Below, in pieces: positions 12,427 to 25,639 of a DNA stretch of 64,000 bases. Source of the DNA: Spongilla lacustris (taxonomy: Eukaryota; Porifera; Demospongiae; Spongillida; Spongillidae); the NCBI GenBank assembly GCA_949361645.1, contig OX442429.1, positions 6,515,290 through 6,579,289 on the forward strand. Direction: 5' to 3'. Position 1 is the first letter of the stretch. Each line of letters opens with the position of its first letter. Below the pieces are notes generated by a model. It saw only the letters and a list, made by a program, of their open reading frames with translations. It was not told where the DNA came from and did not search any database. The translations under genes were made by a program, and so were the position numbers.

Positions 12427-12760
12427 CAGTAACTCACACAGCTTTTACACATGCACATAACAGATACATGCAGAATGCTCACCTTTCGTACACAGCAGAG
12501 ACAACACCAACCTGTCAACTAACACACAAATATAAATATGCAGACATGCAAACAACATGTACACACATCACACACACACACACACAAATACATGCATAAC
12601 ACACACAGCTTTTACACATGCACATAACAGTTATGTGCAGAGCACACACACCTTTCACACAGTACACATTCACAAACCTGTCAACAAACACACACACAAA
12701 CATAAATATGCAGGCATGCACACTGCACACACATATATACATATAAACTCACAAACATAG
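12410..12760. repeat. CA-rich tract with a tandem 170-bp duplication
   Basis: Two diverged copies of a segment with CACAGCTTTTACACATGCACATAACA, CAACCTGTCAACTAACACAC and AAATATGCAGACATGCA. No gene seen from 12000 to 14100. Confidence 0.7.
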
Positions 12761-14154
12761 TCAGGACATAGGTTAGTGGTCCTATGTATGACTTGAAGTG
12801 ATAAGCAAAACACCTGATTCCACTATTGCGGATGTACCATATCGACTTTATAATATTCCATTGCAACTGTACGTATATATGTCATACACGCATACAATAG
12901 AGTACAGTCACATTTAGGGAGAAGAAACAGTGAATAGTTTTAATGTCCACACAAGACACCAAGACTATACTACATGCAACGCCATTCAATATTTCAGTGG
13001 GTTTAATTGCTCAGTGAAGCCACATTGACCATTCCATTTTTTCAAACTGACAATTCATCCATCATCCATTCCAACTCCAAGCAGCATGTAAACACCTTCT
13101 GATTTATTAGACTGAGTAATGTTCAGTGAGTTCAGTGGTTTGGCTGACAAGATAGGAAAAAACATGTACCTCCAGATAGAGGTTACCAGCTAGGAACTGA
13201 TGTCCCTCGAATAGCTAGATACATTTCAAGCAGCAGACAGGGGTGCAGGCAGTCAGGCACTCACAAATACACACGCACACATAAAGACACAACCATAAAC
13301 ACATACAGACACACACACATGCACAAACAAACATTTGTACAATGGTACAACATATTAGGGGATGAGGCATGTACATATGTGTACTTCGTGTGTATGTGTC
13401 TGTATGTACGTGCATGTAAATGAGCAAATAAAGCCCAAGTTTCTAGTGGAGTCAGTACTTTATCTTGCTGTGTGTTAGTAATGTGGTGGAGATTATATCT
13501 CTTTGACAGTCAAGACGGATAACGTAGTTAATTGATTATTTGCCAGTAATGTTTTTAATTATGGCTACCCGTACGGCCGTTGCTTAGTAGTCGCTGTTCT
13601 CGAAGAATCTCGCGGTTAGCCTCCTTAAAAAGATACTATCTATGATAGAAGAGTGTTTTATGATGTTTGTTATGATATATGGTGTACTAGCTTGAAAACA
13701 ATCGGCAGCTAACAAGACCCGATTTAGGTCGAGCGAAGCGGGCAGGAATTCGAAGCCGTATATTGCGCATACAACGAAGCAGTCGATAAAAACACCATAG
13801 TTCTATCCCTTGTTGTTACATCTAACGTCCTGACGTTTTAAAAAGCTTCGCTCGCCCATGTTTTAGTAGAAAAGGCGGGTGCTAATTCGAAGCTGCTGGT
13901 GACGATAGAGCCGCCATTACGTGTACACCTGCAGCTGTTCGTTCCCGCTTTCCTTTCAATTAAAAACCAACGCTCCGGTCATAGCTCTATGCCACTAGGG
14001 CTTATTAGTACACGGAGCATGTAACCGTGCGACACAGACTGGTTTTCTATATGTGTGCATATATATATGCACTTGGCGGTTAACGCGAATTAATTTTTAG
14101 TATATATATATGCACTTGGCGGTCAAAGAGATATACAGCATGTGTTCTCACAAC

Positions 14155-14905
14155 ACTCACACGTACATACAGCTACATACATACATGCAAACATACATAC
14201 ATACATACATACATACGTACATACGTACATACATACAAACATACATACATACACACATACACACACACATACATACATACATACATACATGCATGCAAGC
14301 ATGCATACATACATGCATATACACACACGTACACATGCAACACACACATACATACACAACACACACAACACACATACACATACACACAACACACACATAC
14401 ACACAACAAATACACATACACACACACACACGTACACACACACGTACAAACAATACAAACACGTACACACAGAACACACACATATACACGCAACACACAA
14501 ACACATACACGTACCCACATACACACACGTAACACAAACACATACACACAGAACACACACATCCACACAACACACAGGTACATATGTACATGCATACACG
14601 TACCCACATAGGCACACGTAACACAAACACATACATATCTACATACATATATATATACACGTACCCACATACGCACACACAAACACATACACACAGAACA
14701 CACACATCCACACAACACACAGGTACATATGTACATGCATACACGTACCCACATAGGCACACGTAACACAAACACATACATATCTACATACATATATATA
14801 TACACGTACCCACATACGCACACACAAACACATACACACAGAACACACACATATGCACGCAACACACAGGTACATACATGTATGTACATACACACACACA
14901 CTAAC
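14155..14905. repeat. ACAT/ACAC simple repeat with a 145-bp tandem duplication
   Basis: CATA-rich start, then CACA-rich sequence. A 145-bp block beginning near 14580 (ATGTACATGCATACACGTAC) is repeated almost exactly from 14725. Confidence 0.9.
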
Positions 14906-15741
14906 ATGTATACTCCTCACTGATGCTGTTGGTGTGGTGGGCCCATGGTGTCATCTTCTGAAGGCCATGTGCCCAACTCCTCTGCCCTGTCACGTTGCTT
15001 GGCTGGTCTGCTCCAAGTCTAAGGCATGCCTAACTGTGGGTAACCAACAGAAATGTCTATTTATCTATGGTCTGGGTGGTGCACATTTGAATACAGTGTA
15101 TCACTATGTTGTAGGGCTGGCACATGTCTACCCAAACATCCACAAACAACAGCAAATAATCACATATCTATGATCTGCATGGTGAATTTTTGAATGCAGT
15201 GTATCACTGTGTGGTAGGACCATCTCCAGAGCACAGTGACACCTAGGGGTCGCTAGGGCTGGCCCATCAGAATGTCAGATGTGATCTAATGTACATATGT
15301 TTGCAGCTTACAGCATCAAAATACTAATGCCGTGCATTTGGTCAATGAAGGCAGTGGTCCACGTCCGTACTGAGGATAGCTCTCCACACTTCTGTTTCTG
15401 CTGCATGCGATGCGGTTTGCGCACTAGATTAGCTATCATGAATACATGTATCGACATTCAAGCAAGCATACTTACGACTTGGTCCACGTCCGTACTGGTC
15501 GGTTCTACTCCACACTTCTGCTTCTGTTGCCTTTGGGCGGTTTTCGGAAGCGTGCGACGTAGTAGGCCTACAGGTATCGTGCGTGCAGGTTCGGTTGTAC
15601 AGTTTAGTCAGTATGCAGCATACATGTAGGCTTACCGTTCGGCTGGGTGGAGTCGCCGGACACGCAACGAGAAATGAAGCCAGTCACATGCAGGTAGTGA
15701 CTCAGAAGAAAGTCGACCGGCCAGCGAACTTCACGGGGGGT

Positions 15742-15775
<34 letters not shown>

Positions 15776-16319
15776 GCCGCAACTGTGGTGGGTTCAGCCT
15801 CTCGAGCGCGCTAGAATAGCCTGAAGTTCTTGCGCTGCTTCAGGATAGTAGTACAACGGCTCTTTCCAATTACATTGAAACAGCTGATATGATTAGGTCC
15901 ACGCCCGCTGCGAATTTTAACCAATTAAGCACCTGGCTCATTTAATTTAGTCCATAACATTAACGACGCCTTAGTACCTTGGGGGGAAAAAAATTGTTTG
16001 AATCGGCTTGTAACTTATGAATCACCTGGTTTCACGAAGTAACAAGGCAAGTACTAGTACACAGAGAAAGCAGTTAGTAAAACGTTACCTCCAGATGACT
16101 TTGTGTGAAAAAGAAACCTGAACTTGTTCTTCGACGTTTTGTTGTCAATACGTTACTACTCGATTTTATGTGTGAGTTATGGACGTTGGAATACCGGTAT
16201 TAAAGTTGCTTTATCAGGTGTGGCAGTGTACAGGGAGGGAGTGGCACTGCTTCAGAAGTGTGAGGACTGCCTAGTTTTCTGGTGAGTTGGCCATTGCAGA
16301 TAATATGCATGAGCAGAGG
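14906..16319. other. No gene recognised; poly-G run and a diverged direct repeat
   Basis: GGTCCACGTCCGTACTG plus a following CTCCACACTTCTG occur twice (15357 and 15480), about 120 bp apart. A run of about 40 G interrupted once lies at 15735-15774. Open frames here look random. Confidence 0.5.
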
Positions 16320-17065
16320 GCTTCAATATTGGAGGGCTGTAATATATATGTAAAAATACATGGTTAATTTTTGCCATGCGTCCATGGCTAGTAGCACCTT
16401 AAGTATTTTGTGGACATGGTTTCCAACGAAAATCCCACCATAATAGCGTTGGTGACACACCAAATAAATCCAAGCAAGACTGGACTCTCTTGATGCACCC
16501 TTTTTGACAGTCTCTGTGATAAGCTTTCTCTGATCCTCCTTTAGAACAAATGATGGGTTGGAAAAAAAAAAACTCACTTTTCTCCTCTCATGCCAGAGTT
16601 CAAGGTGACTTCCAATGAATGGTGTGAAGTTGCCAGCAGAAATTGAACATTAGGTTGCTAACTGTTGAAGGGTTTCCTCTTCAAGATGCACTGTTTCCAA
16701 ATCACTAATCATTTGTTTAAGTGGCTTGGAATACTCGTCAAATTGGGGTCTATGTCGATTCTGTGGCAATATAGAAAAAGAGCTTCAGGAATATACCTTG
16801 AGTGATGTGTAAGCCAGGAACACAGACCTGCAAGTAAGTCAGATATCAGAATACATTTTAAAATAGTTGTGTTCATATATGGTACCTGAGAGAGGGGGGA
16901 TGTTAAAGAATGGCTCGTTAATGCATTCTCGATATCTCTTGCAATAAACTGCTGATAGTCAGTTAACATTGGGTCCAAGGAACGGCGGGCACACAGACGA
17001 CTAGTGTCCGTAACTGATCTAGTGTCACTAGGCACCACAGGCATGTTTGTTTTCCTGTGATACAA
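16320..17065 (-). mobile_element. Probable transposon-derived ORF remnant
   Basis: Minus frame 16577-16323 contains YYGGIFVGNHVHKILK, a motif I associate with repetitive cnidarian/sponge proteins of transposon origin; 17065-16709 holds a second 118-codon frame with LTDYQQFIARDIENALTSH. No start, splice structure or catalytic motif could be fixed. Confidence 0.25.
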
Positions 17066-17568
17066 TATATGCCTATAATATCCAGCTTACCACTTGCACT
17101 GGTCAGAGCAGTAGATACAGATAATCATGGTCACCACTGAGGAAAGGTTTCAGTGCATACGTCTTAACAACTTACTTCCACTTCATGGTGTGAAGTGCAG
17201 TCACCTCAGCTCTGAACCTGTGCAGTGCCACATGGAGCGAGTGTGTCATCAGTCTCAAAACGTGAAAACACACATGTATTATGCTGGCGTGTGTGTGTTA
17301 AAATTCATTTTGAATTAAAACACCCCATAGTAGTGTGTGTGTGTGTGTGTGTGCATGTGGTGTGTATGTGTGTGTGATGTACTGTGTGTATGTGTGTGTG
17401 TCATTGTGTTGTTTTGGGTGAGTGCATGGTTAAACTGTCTGCCTGGGCATGTTGCTGTTGGGCAGTAAGTTATCATCTTACAACATCTACAATGGCATTA
17501 TTGATGATGATCCATTGTGTGTATGACAGGCTAGCCCAATGCAATAGTCACTTCAGCTTGGTAGCATG

Positions 17569-17606
<38 letters not shown>

Positions 17607-19285
17607 CGTGGGTGCGTACATGATGTCTTTCAATGGCTGGTATCCCTCGCTGCAGTTTGAAGATGTGTTGCGGAGCGTTTACTTATAGGAACAGCATACC
17701 CACAGGATGCCTGAGACCTGAACCTAGGTCGGGTGAGTGCATTGGACCAGTAAAGTTGGTGAAAGGTGCACGTGCATGTGTGTCAGTTGTACGCACCTAT
17801 AGCTGTGTGCACTGTTTGTCCACAGGTGCCTTGTGGTGCCTCCTCACACCACTGAATAGGAACCAATGGTTAGGCAGTACTGTGCCTGTGTCTAGTAATG
17901 TGTACATGATTATAAGATATATTGTTTTGTTTTTTTGTTCTTTTTAATTCACCTGTATTACTTGTCATCAGACCGGGCTACAGCCTAATTGTAAAAGTGC
18001 TGAGAAAATAAAATTAATGTAGTAATATTAGAAGGATCGTATTATTAATAATTGTCCTAAAGTTATAAACAGAAGTTCAGCTCAACACTCTATGTAGGAT
18101 GGCTCTGGCATTCACTCTTATTAAGCAAATGCCCAAGTTTGATTGAGAACAGTTCAAAAAATGTCTGTGTCTTTGGCAGAGATTTGTGTAGCTAGACCTA
18201 CACCAGAACGTTTGAAGCTTCTTTACCCCAAGCCCCATAGGAGTCAACTGCTAGAGGGGTTGAGACCCACCCTAAAGCTGAACACTTTTCATCATTGGCC
18301 TGGTGTTTCCTCCTCTCCGTTGCCTCAAGGACTGCGCCAACCATTACTCCCGCTTCAAGTTTTAAGAAGGACCATTATATGCACAATGATTGTTATATCA
18401 CAGTGTTCATTTATTATGTAATGCAGCTCCTTAGCCAGGATGGCTCCAAACCGGATACTGGATCAGGGCCATATTCAATCAACCACGAATCTCAGCCAGG
18501 ACTGATGACTTGTGGGAATACTAGTGAATGGCCGCGAAGATGGTATCATGGACACTTGACAATAATAATACAAAATTCAGCTCTATGATAATTATATTAT
18601 TTTGTTGGGTGTTCTATTTGATAGGGCACTACCTCTTGTGTGTTCAAGTGATATCATAGTTTGTAGGGGCCTGCAGCTTGATTTGCACAGTACGCATAGC
18701 CATGGGCCATGCTCAGGTGTACAGCCCCAGTGCCTATAGTCTCGTGCCATCTTGCTAGGTCACTGACAGTCTTCAAAGAAACGAGCCAAATCGAATCAAC
18801 ACTAGTTGCAGTCCGCACATTCGGGCATTATTTGGGGCACAGAATATGGTCATTGTCATGAACATAAATCCTTCCAGTTGAATGTCAAGACAACTGCATT
18901 GGATTGTGTCCTTATGTCTTAGTGGGGAGCAATTGGAATATTTGTGTTGTAAACTGCATGTACCCAGCAGATTAAAATTTTTCTCTGTTTCATACCTCAA
19001 TGATCCTACTTTTGGCACCATCTTTCTGCCTGTAATCTGTAGCCTGCACTAACAGCCTTCAAGACTTTCGGCTTCCCTGACCATTTCTAGTATACAACTG
19101 AAGATCCTGTAAAAGAGCCCCAATCACTTAACTCCACGCTTGCATATGCATGTATTGCAGTACGGTGGGTTCCTTACCTTAAGTCAGTTAGGAAGGTTTC
19201 AGATGGGGTGAGCTACCTAACACTTGGACAACACACCACATGTACATCATGAGGTTATGTCAACCATCTACAGTTCAACTCAACT
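17066..19285. other. No gene recognised
   Basis: Mostly unique sequence with GT repeats at 17333-17400 and 17570-17604. Open frames of 60-104 codons exist (for example 17633-17947 and 18143-18421) but show no motif or splice partner I recognise. Confidence 0.5.
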
Positions 19286-19480
19286 CTACTTCATTACTCT
19301 GCAAATACATTCGTGAGGCCTCTTGCAACGATTGACCACATTGCCCCCATGCTTATACATCAAAGCATGGTTGCCCAAAGTGTCCAAAGAATGCATGTGG
19401 CACCCCGGGGAGCCTGAGATACCTAGCCACCATTGTATGGCTGCTCGAAACTCCACCAATTGTAGACTACTTAAAACCAG
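19286..19480 (-). mobile_element. Non-LTR reverse transcriptase ORF, C-terminal fragment
   Basis: Minus frame reads VEFRAAIQWWLGISGSPGCH, then LDTLGNHALMYKHGGNVVNR. This fits the end of a common invertebrate RT ORF family (EFxxAIKWWLG ... DPLGHHALTCKHGGDVVxRHN). Its 5' side runs straight into the 15/16-bp AAGCCATGCTGCAG satellite. Confidence 0.55.
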
Positions 19481-19496
19481 GAGAAGGAGCTGCAGA

Positions 19497-19855
19497 AAAG
19501 CCATGCTGCAGAAAGCCATGCTGCAGAAAGCCATGCTGCAGATAGCCATGCTGCAGAAAAGCCATGCTGCAGAAAGCCATGCTGTAGAAAAGCCATGCTG
19601 CAGAAAGCCATGCTGTAGAAAAGCCATGCTGCAGAAAGCCATGCTGTAGAAAAGCCATGCTGCAGAAAAGCCATGCTGCAGAAAGCCATGCTGTAGAAAA
19701 GCCATGCTGCAGAAAGCCATGCTGTAGAAAAGCCATGCTGTAGAAAAGCCATGCTGCAGAAAAGCCATGCTGCAGAAAAGCCATGCTGTAGAAAAGCCAT
19801 GCTGCAGAAAGCCATGCTGCAGAAAAGCCATGCTGCAGAAAAGCCATGCTGCAGC
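19497..19855. repeat. 15/16-bp satellite AAGCCATGCTGCAG
   Basis: About 23 copies of AGAAA(A)GCCATGCTG(C/T). The 15/16 alternation shifts frame, giving three overlapping minus frames rich in AAWLF and QHGF. It abuts the RT fragment. Confidence 0.95.
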
Positions 19856-19962
19856 ATTTATTTATTCTACGGAACAGCGTATAATTTAGACGTATTGTAA
19901 CTCAGTTCAACTGACAAAATAAACACACAAGCACAAATATACTACAACATCACAATCTAAGC

Positions 19963-22900
19963 TTACAGTGTTGGGGTGGATGCCCCTGAGGTATTGTCAC
20001 AGCAACCATCATCAGTGTTGTGTGAGAGTTCTGCAGACTCCACGATAGCTACAGTGGCCGTGGGTTGGGGTTCTGATAGAGGTATTTGAGGGGATTCCCC
20101 ATTGGCAGGTTGAGCAGAAATGGGATTCAAAGGTGATTCCCCCACAGGCTTAGGGGCTCCCCCATTATCCGCAGGTTGCTCAGGTGACGAGGTATCCTCA
20201 TAGATGATGTCTTCAGGATTTGGTGTGGCAGGTAGGAAGGACTCCCCTGGACACAGCTGGTGGAACACCTCCTTTGCCTATAACACACACACACACACAC
20301 ACACACACATCACACAAACACATGTATGTTATACAACACGGGCCACATACAAGCACACAAGTATCCCTATATAAATAGTTGAATTTTATTTTGCAGCAAT
20401 AAATGAACATTCTAGTACTATGAATAGAAAGTATGATTCCCTCCTCACATAACCCCTCCCATTCCTTCCTCCTCACATAACCCCTCCCATTCCCTCCTCC
20501 TCACATAACCCTCCCATTCCCTCCTCCTCACATAACCCTCCCATTCCCTCCTCCTCACATAACCCCTCCCATTCCCTCCTCCTCACATAACCCTCCCATT
20601 CCCTCCCCCTCACATAACCCCTCCCATTCCCTCCTCCTCACATAACCCTCCCATTCCCTCCTCACATAACCCTCCCATTCCCTCCTCATCACATAACCCC
20701 TCACATTCCCTCCTCCTCACATAACCCCTCCCATTCCCTCCCCACATAACCACACCTCATTCATGGCTGACTCATACGATATGCAGTCATCAGGGTCAGA
20801 CACAAGATGGAGAGCTTTGGGTAGGTCCAATGAGGGCACAAGAGGTTGCTCCACTCTGAACGTGTCCACATTAAAGTATATCGCCCTCAGCAGATTGGGA
20901 CCAGCCTTGTTACAATCTACGAAACATAAAGTGTGGGACAGAGGAAGAGGGAGGGGTGATAAAAGGAATGATGGTGTAGAGTGAGAGAACCACATATGCA
21001 TGGCATCCTACCGGTACATGAATTTTACACACCTACATTTAGCAAGTTCAAGAAACCACATGTATATCTATAATATTATAATGCTTGCCAAGTGTTGTCT
21101 GCCTTCTATCACATTAGGTTTCAATTGTGTGACTTACACATTAACACGGAGAGGGGAGGAGAATCTTTTCTGGGTTGTGTATCCAAATACATGTACATGT
21201 ACCATAATGGCCGCCTATATACGTACCATCATGGCTGCCTATATACGTACCATCATGGCATCCTATATACGTACCATCATGGCCGCCTCATACATGCATA
21301 CCATCATGACCTCATACCATCATGACCTCATATCATCATGACCTCATACCATCATGACCTCATACCATCGTGGCCTTCTATGTTGAAGAATGTCTTGGCA
21401 ATCACGTGAAGGTCATCACGTGCTGTGCTCTGTATGGCCTCCACTGTGACGTGGATCATGTCTGGGGAGGAGAGGAGGAAGGGAAATAGATACGTAAGGG
21501 AGGGGGAGGAGGGGGAAGAGAGGGAAGGAATGGAGAATGGAGGGGAAGATAAGATGATGTAAGTCGAGCATCTGCATCCAGATGCCTCCACACTCTTAGC
21601 TCACACGTTCCGCCCATTGTGCAGGAGGAGAGGGGGTCCAGCTGAAGTAGGCGAAAGGGTCTGGTCTGACTGGGGGTGAGCGACAACGGAGGGATGGTCA
21701 CTATGGTCATCTGCACAAAGCAACAATGCAGCTGTCAGAACATTCAGCGGTGGTTAGATTGTCTTACAGCTCCTTCTGTTGACTCTAAAGGGCCATCAGT
21801 GATGAAGATAGCTCTTGAAAGCTTTTTAGTTCTGTAGAAACAACATACAATGTACATGTATGAGGGTGGAGTGGTGGTGGGGGTGGGACAGTGGTGAGGA
21901 TGGAGAGATGGGAGTGGAGTGGTGGAATGGTGAGGGTGGAGAGGTGGGTGGAGAGGCAGGTGGAGTGGGGAATTAAATTTGGTGAGGGGTGGACGGTAGT
22001 GAGGGTGGAGGGGTGGGATGGTGGTGAGGGTGGAGGGGTGGGTGGTAGTGAGGGTGGAGAGGTGGGATGGTGGTGAGAGTGATGAGTGGTGGTGAGGATG
22101 AAGGGTAGTAAAAGTGGGAATGGAAAGCTAAAGTCATGCTAGTACCCCTGTACTTACCTCAGCCTTCCATGAAGGTCAGCAGTAGTCCTCATAGCTCTAG
22201 CTGACATCACCACCGCCCTGTGGGGTTAGAACCTCTAACATAATAACCAAGCCAGTCATTGTGGTAATGTACCCTCACCAGTAACACACCCTCACCAGTG
22301 CACAAACAACACACCCTCACCAGTGCACAAACAACACACCCTCACCAGTGCACAAACAACACACCCTCACCAGTGCACAAACAACACACCCTCACCAGTG
22401 CACAAACAACACCCTCAACCAGTGCACAAACAACACACCCTCACCAGTGCACAAACAACACACCCTCACCAGTGCACAAACAACACACCCTCACCAGTGC
22501 ACAAACAACACACCCTCACCAGTGCACAAACAACACACCCTCACCAGTGCACAAACAACACCCTCAACCAGTGCACAAACAACACACCCTCACCAGTGCA
22601 CAAACAACACACCCTCACCAATGCACAAACCACACTTACTTGCAAGTAATCTTCTGTCCACTGGAACACACCACACCCACCAGCTTGTTCTCCTCCTCCA
22701 AGACCACTGCTTGCACATACCTCTTCAAACAGTACACACTGCCCCACACTGCAGAGAACCTGGTCCCCAGACTATATATAAATCACCTCGCACAGCCAAA
22801 CACATGCAATTTTGCACATCCAAACTATAAGTGCTTGTCTGCAGGTTACTGTTACCATAACAACATGAGTACATGTACAATACAATACCATGCAAACTAA

Positions 22901-23254
22901 GTTTCAGTTTCATCACAGAGCATGTGCCGGTCTCAACCATGCATGCATATGGAATGGTATGCATTCAACATTCGAAATTTTAATGTACAAAAATTAAAAG
23001 ATCTGCAAGTTAACAACCTGATATGGGAGGTCCATGTCCTCCTCCCCATCCCTTCCATCTCCATCTTCCCACATGTACCTCACCTGCAAAATGATTGGGG
23101 CAACTCCCCCGATCCATAGATTGGGAACAAAAAGGGGGCATTCCCAAACCTTCCTAGAGACTTGATGAACATCTGTGTGGACCTGAGCCCCTGCAAGAGG
23201 TGACATTAGTACCCACGTGTGATGCAACTCACAAACATACATCCATCATACACA

Positions 23255-23314
<60 letters not shown>

Positions 23315-25561
23315 TACATACATACATACATACATACATACATACATACATACACACATACACACACATACATACATACATATAGTGGTGATACTGTACA
23401 CATGCACACACCTCCATAGTGGTGATACTGTACACATGCACACTATACACATGCACACACCTCCATAGTGGTGGCACTGTCATCCACCATGGCAATAGTA
23501 TGGACAATATACTGAATGAGGTTTGGAGTGTGATCTTTCAACCGTAGATACTCTGAATACGGAGTGCTTTCGTGTGCTAGTGGTAAGATGGGTGGAATGT
23601 GTATTAAGGATAACCCAGTGCCCAGACCACACACCTTGATATTCTTCAGGGTGCTTCTCAAAGTCCATACAGAAAGTGAGAAACTTCATAAGCTTCCTCT
23701 TCTCCACCATGGAGATAGCCTTGGTATTGAACACGTCCTCCCTTGAGCAAGGAACCTAAGGGGGCACACAGAAAATAGGATAGTTGGAACGGGCAGGTGA
23801 GAGGGGAAGGGTAAAGGGATGGGAGGAGGAATGTGGATGGAAGGGGGAGGATATGAATGGGATGGTGTGGAGGAAGGAGGAAAAGAGTTAAAGCATGGTA
23901 ACCATGGTAATGAGAAAGTGCACTGACAGGGGGAGGAACAAAGGAAAGTTGCTAGCCCCTCAAATGCTTTCTGGACACTGAAACCAAATAGTACAGATCC
24001 TACCATCATTACCTGCTCGATTTTGTCACCAGTCCGTGTGAAAAGTTTACTAATAGCCCTGAACTCTAAATAACGCCCAATGTTGGTTTCGGTAAGAGAG
24101 TTGATCAAATCTCCTCTGCAGTACAATGGCTGTTGGAGAGTGCAAACAAGATGTAGATAAAGTCAGGAACTTACGACCCTTCCTTAAGGTGACCCTCTCC
24201 CCTCTATTGGTCCCCTCTCCCCTCTATTGGTCCCCTCTCCCCTCTATTGGTCCCCTCTCCCCTCTATTGGTCCCCTCTCCCCTCTATTGGTCCCCTCTCC
24301 CCTCTATTGGTCCCCTCTCCCCTCTATTGGTCCCCTCTCCCCTCTATTGGTCCCCTCTCCCCTCTATTGGTCCCCTCTCCCCTCTATTGGTCCCCTCTCC
24401 CCTCTTTTGGTCCTCTCTCCCCTCTATTGGTCCCCTCTCCCCTCTATTGGTCCCCTCTCCCCTCTTTTGGTCCCCTCTCCCCTCTATTGGTCCCCTCTCT
24501 CCTCTATTGGTCCCCTCTCCCCTCTATTGGTCCCCTCTCCCCTCTATTGGTCCCCTCTCCCCTCTATTGGTCCCCTCTCCCCTCTATTGGTCCCCTCTCC
24601 CCTCTATTGGTCCCCTCTCCCCTCTATTGGTCCCCTCTCCCCTCTATTGGTCCCCTCTCCCCTCTTTTGGTCCCCTCTCCCCTCTATTGGTCCCCTCTCC
24701 CCTCTATTGGTCCCCTCTCCCCTCTTTTGGTCCCCTCTCCCCTCTATTGGTCCCCTCTCCCCTCTATTGGTCCCCTCTCTCCTCTATTGGTCCCCTCTCC
24801 CCTCTATTGGTCCCCTCTCCCCTCTATTGGTCCCCTCTCCCCTCTATTGGTCCCCTCTCCCCTCTATTGGTCCCCTCTCCCCTCTATTGGTCCCCTCTCT
24901 CCTCTATTGGTCCCCTCTCCCCTCTTTTGGTCCCCTCTCCCCTCTATTGGTCCCCTCTCCCCTCTATTGGTCCCCTCTCCCCTCTATTGGTCCCCTCTCC
25001 CCTCTTTTGGTCCCCTCTCCCCTCTATTGGTCCCCTCTCCCCTCTATTGGTCCCCTCTCTCCTCTATTGGTCCCCTCTCCCCTCTATTGGTCCCCTCTCT
25101 CCTCTATTGGTCCCCTCTCCCCTCTATTGGTCCCCTCTCTCCTCTATTGGTCCCCTCTCCCCTCTATTGGTCCCCTCTCCCCTCTATTGGTCCCCTCTCC
25201 CCTCTATTGGTCCCCTCTTTGATACAAGGGTACACACTTCACACATACCTTGGGCATCAGGTCATAGTTAAACCATCTCTTGTCCAAGGACTGCCATGTC
25301 TTAGGTGCAGGGGTATCCTCCTTCTTTGGAGCCTCCTCCCCCTCCACCGCACTTGTGGCCACACCCTGCACATCCGAGGAAGCTGTTGACTTGTCCCCCT
25401 CCTGCTCCGTGGACGCACAGGGGTTGGACAGGGCTGGGGACTGGGCGGATTGGGTAGTGGCTTGAGCAGGAACATTCTGGTCAGACGGCTGGGTGGCCTG
25501 GGCATTGTGTTCAGGAGCAGCCTGTATGGTGTCTTTAGGGGCAGCCTTTACCATCTGTGGA
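19963..25561 (-). CDS. CHM: Rab escort protein (REP/CHM family), lacks 5' exon(s)
   Basis: Rab escort protein presents newly made Rab GTPases to geranylgeranyl transferase II in the cytosol and delivers them to membranes; it is related to RabGDI. Twelve exons join in phase: 25561-25249, 24129-24013, 23755-23635, 23576-23461, 23190-23084, 22759-22640, 22217-22158, 21831-21768, 21710-21605, 21461-21366, 20916-20756, 20277-19963. Diagnostic stretches are [83 protein letters not shown] and [16 protein letters not shown], which follow the CHM/CHML order. The first visible exon holds the Ala/Gln/Ser-rich acidic insert typical of REPs. The N-terminal FAD-type GxGxxG region is absent: upstream lies a purine tract and a 200-N gap, where it probably sits. 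Introns hold several minisatellites. The tail is Pro/Glu-rich and ends at a TAA. Confidence 0.9.
20434..20752. repeat. 25-bp minisatellite in the last REP intron
   Basis: About 12 copies of CTCCTCACATAACC(CC)TCCCATTCC between the last two REP exons. Confidence 0.9.
21200..21360. repeat. Two nested short repeats at a REP splice site
   Basis: A 24-bp unit (TACCATCATGGCCGCCTATATACG) passes into a 16-bp unit (CTCATACCATCATGAC). The 16-bp unit contains the antisense of the GTATGA donor of the REP exon at 21461-21366, so the donor is itself repeated. Confidence 0.85.
21850..22130. repeat. GGTGGAG-rich degenerate repeat in a REP intron
   Basis: Irregular GTGGAGGGGTGGGATGGTGG units, purine and G rich on the plus strand. 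Confidence 0.75.
22275..22632. repeat. 25-bp minisatellite in a REP intron
   Basis: About 14 copies of CAGTGCACAAACAACACACC followed by CTCAC; two copies share a small rearrangement (ACACCCTCAAC). Confidence 0.95.
23256..23380. repeat. (CA)n(CATA)n repeat in a REP intron
   Basis: About 27 CA units followed by CATA units. Confidence 0.95.
24186..25216. repeat. 20-bp minisatellite, about 51 copies, in a REP intron
   Basis: Exact 20-bp periodicity of CCTCTCCCCTCTATTGGTCC over 1.03 kb. Variants are CTTTTGG (near 24411, 24471, 24661, 24721, 24921, 25001) and TCTCTCC for TCTCCCC. Twenty is not a multiple of three, so long plus frames here mean nothing. Confidence 0.98.
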
Positions 25562-25639
25562 CTAGTGGAGAGAGCCAATGCAGCAGTTACTAGGGGTGAT
25601 GAGAGAGGCAGAAGAGGTAGGAGGTAGGAGTGGAATAAG

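Noticed and set aside
13730..13860. Inverted GAGCGAAGC / GCTTCGCTC words
   Set aside because: Only 9 bp, with imperfect flanks and no target duplication; could be chance.
14110..14923. HTYIHTYI and CVCVYVCM frames
   Set aside because: CATA/CACA simple repeats.
22275..22632. Regularly spaced 25-bp repeats resembling a CRISPR array
   Set aside because: There are no unique spacers; units are directly adjacent, and the DNA is animal.
24126..25389. Three plus-strand frames of 330-380 codons repeating [14 protein letters not shown]
   Set aside because: They result from a 20-bp tandem repeat inside a REP intron; three overlapping frames of the same kind show composition, not coding.
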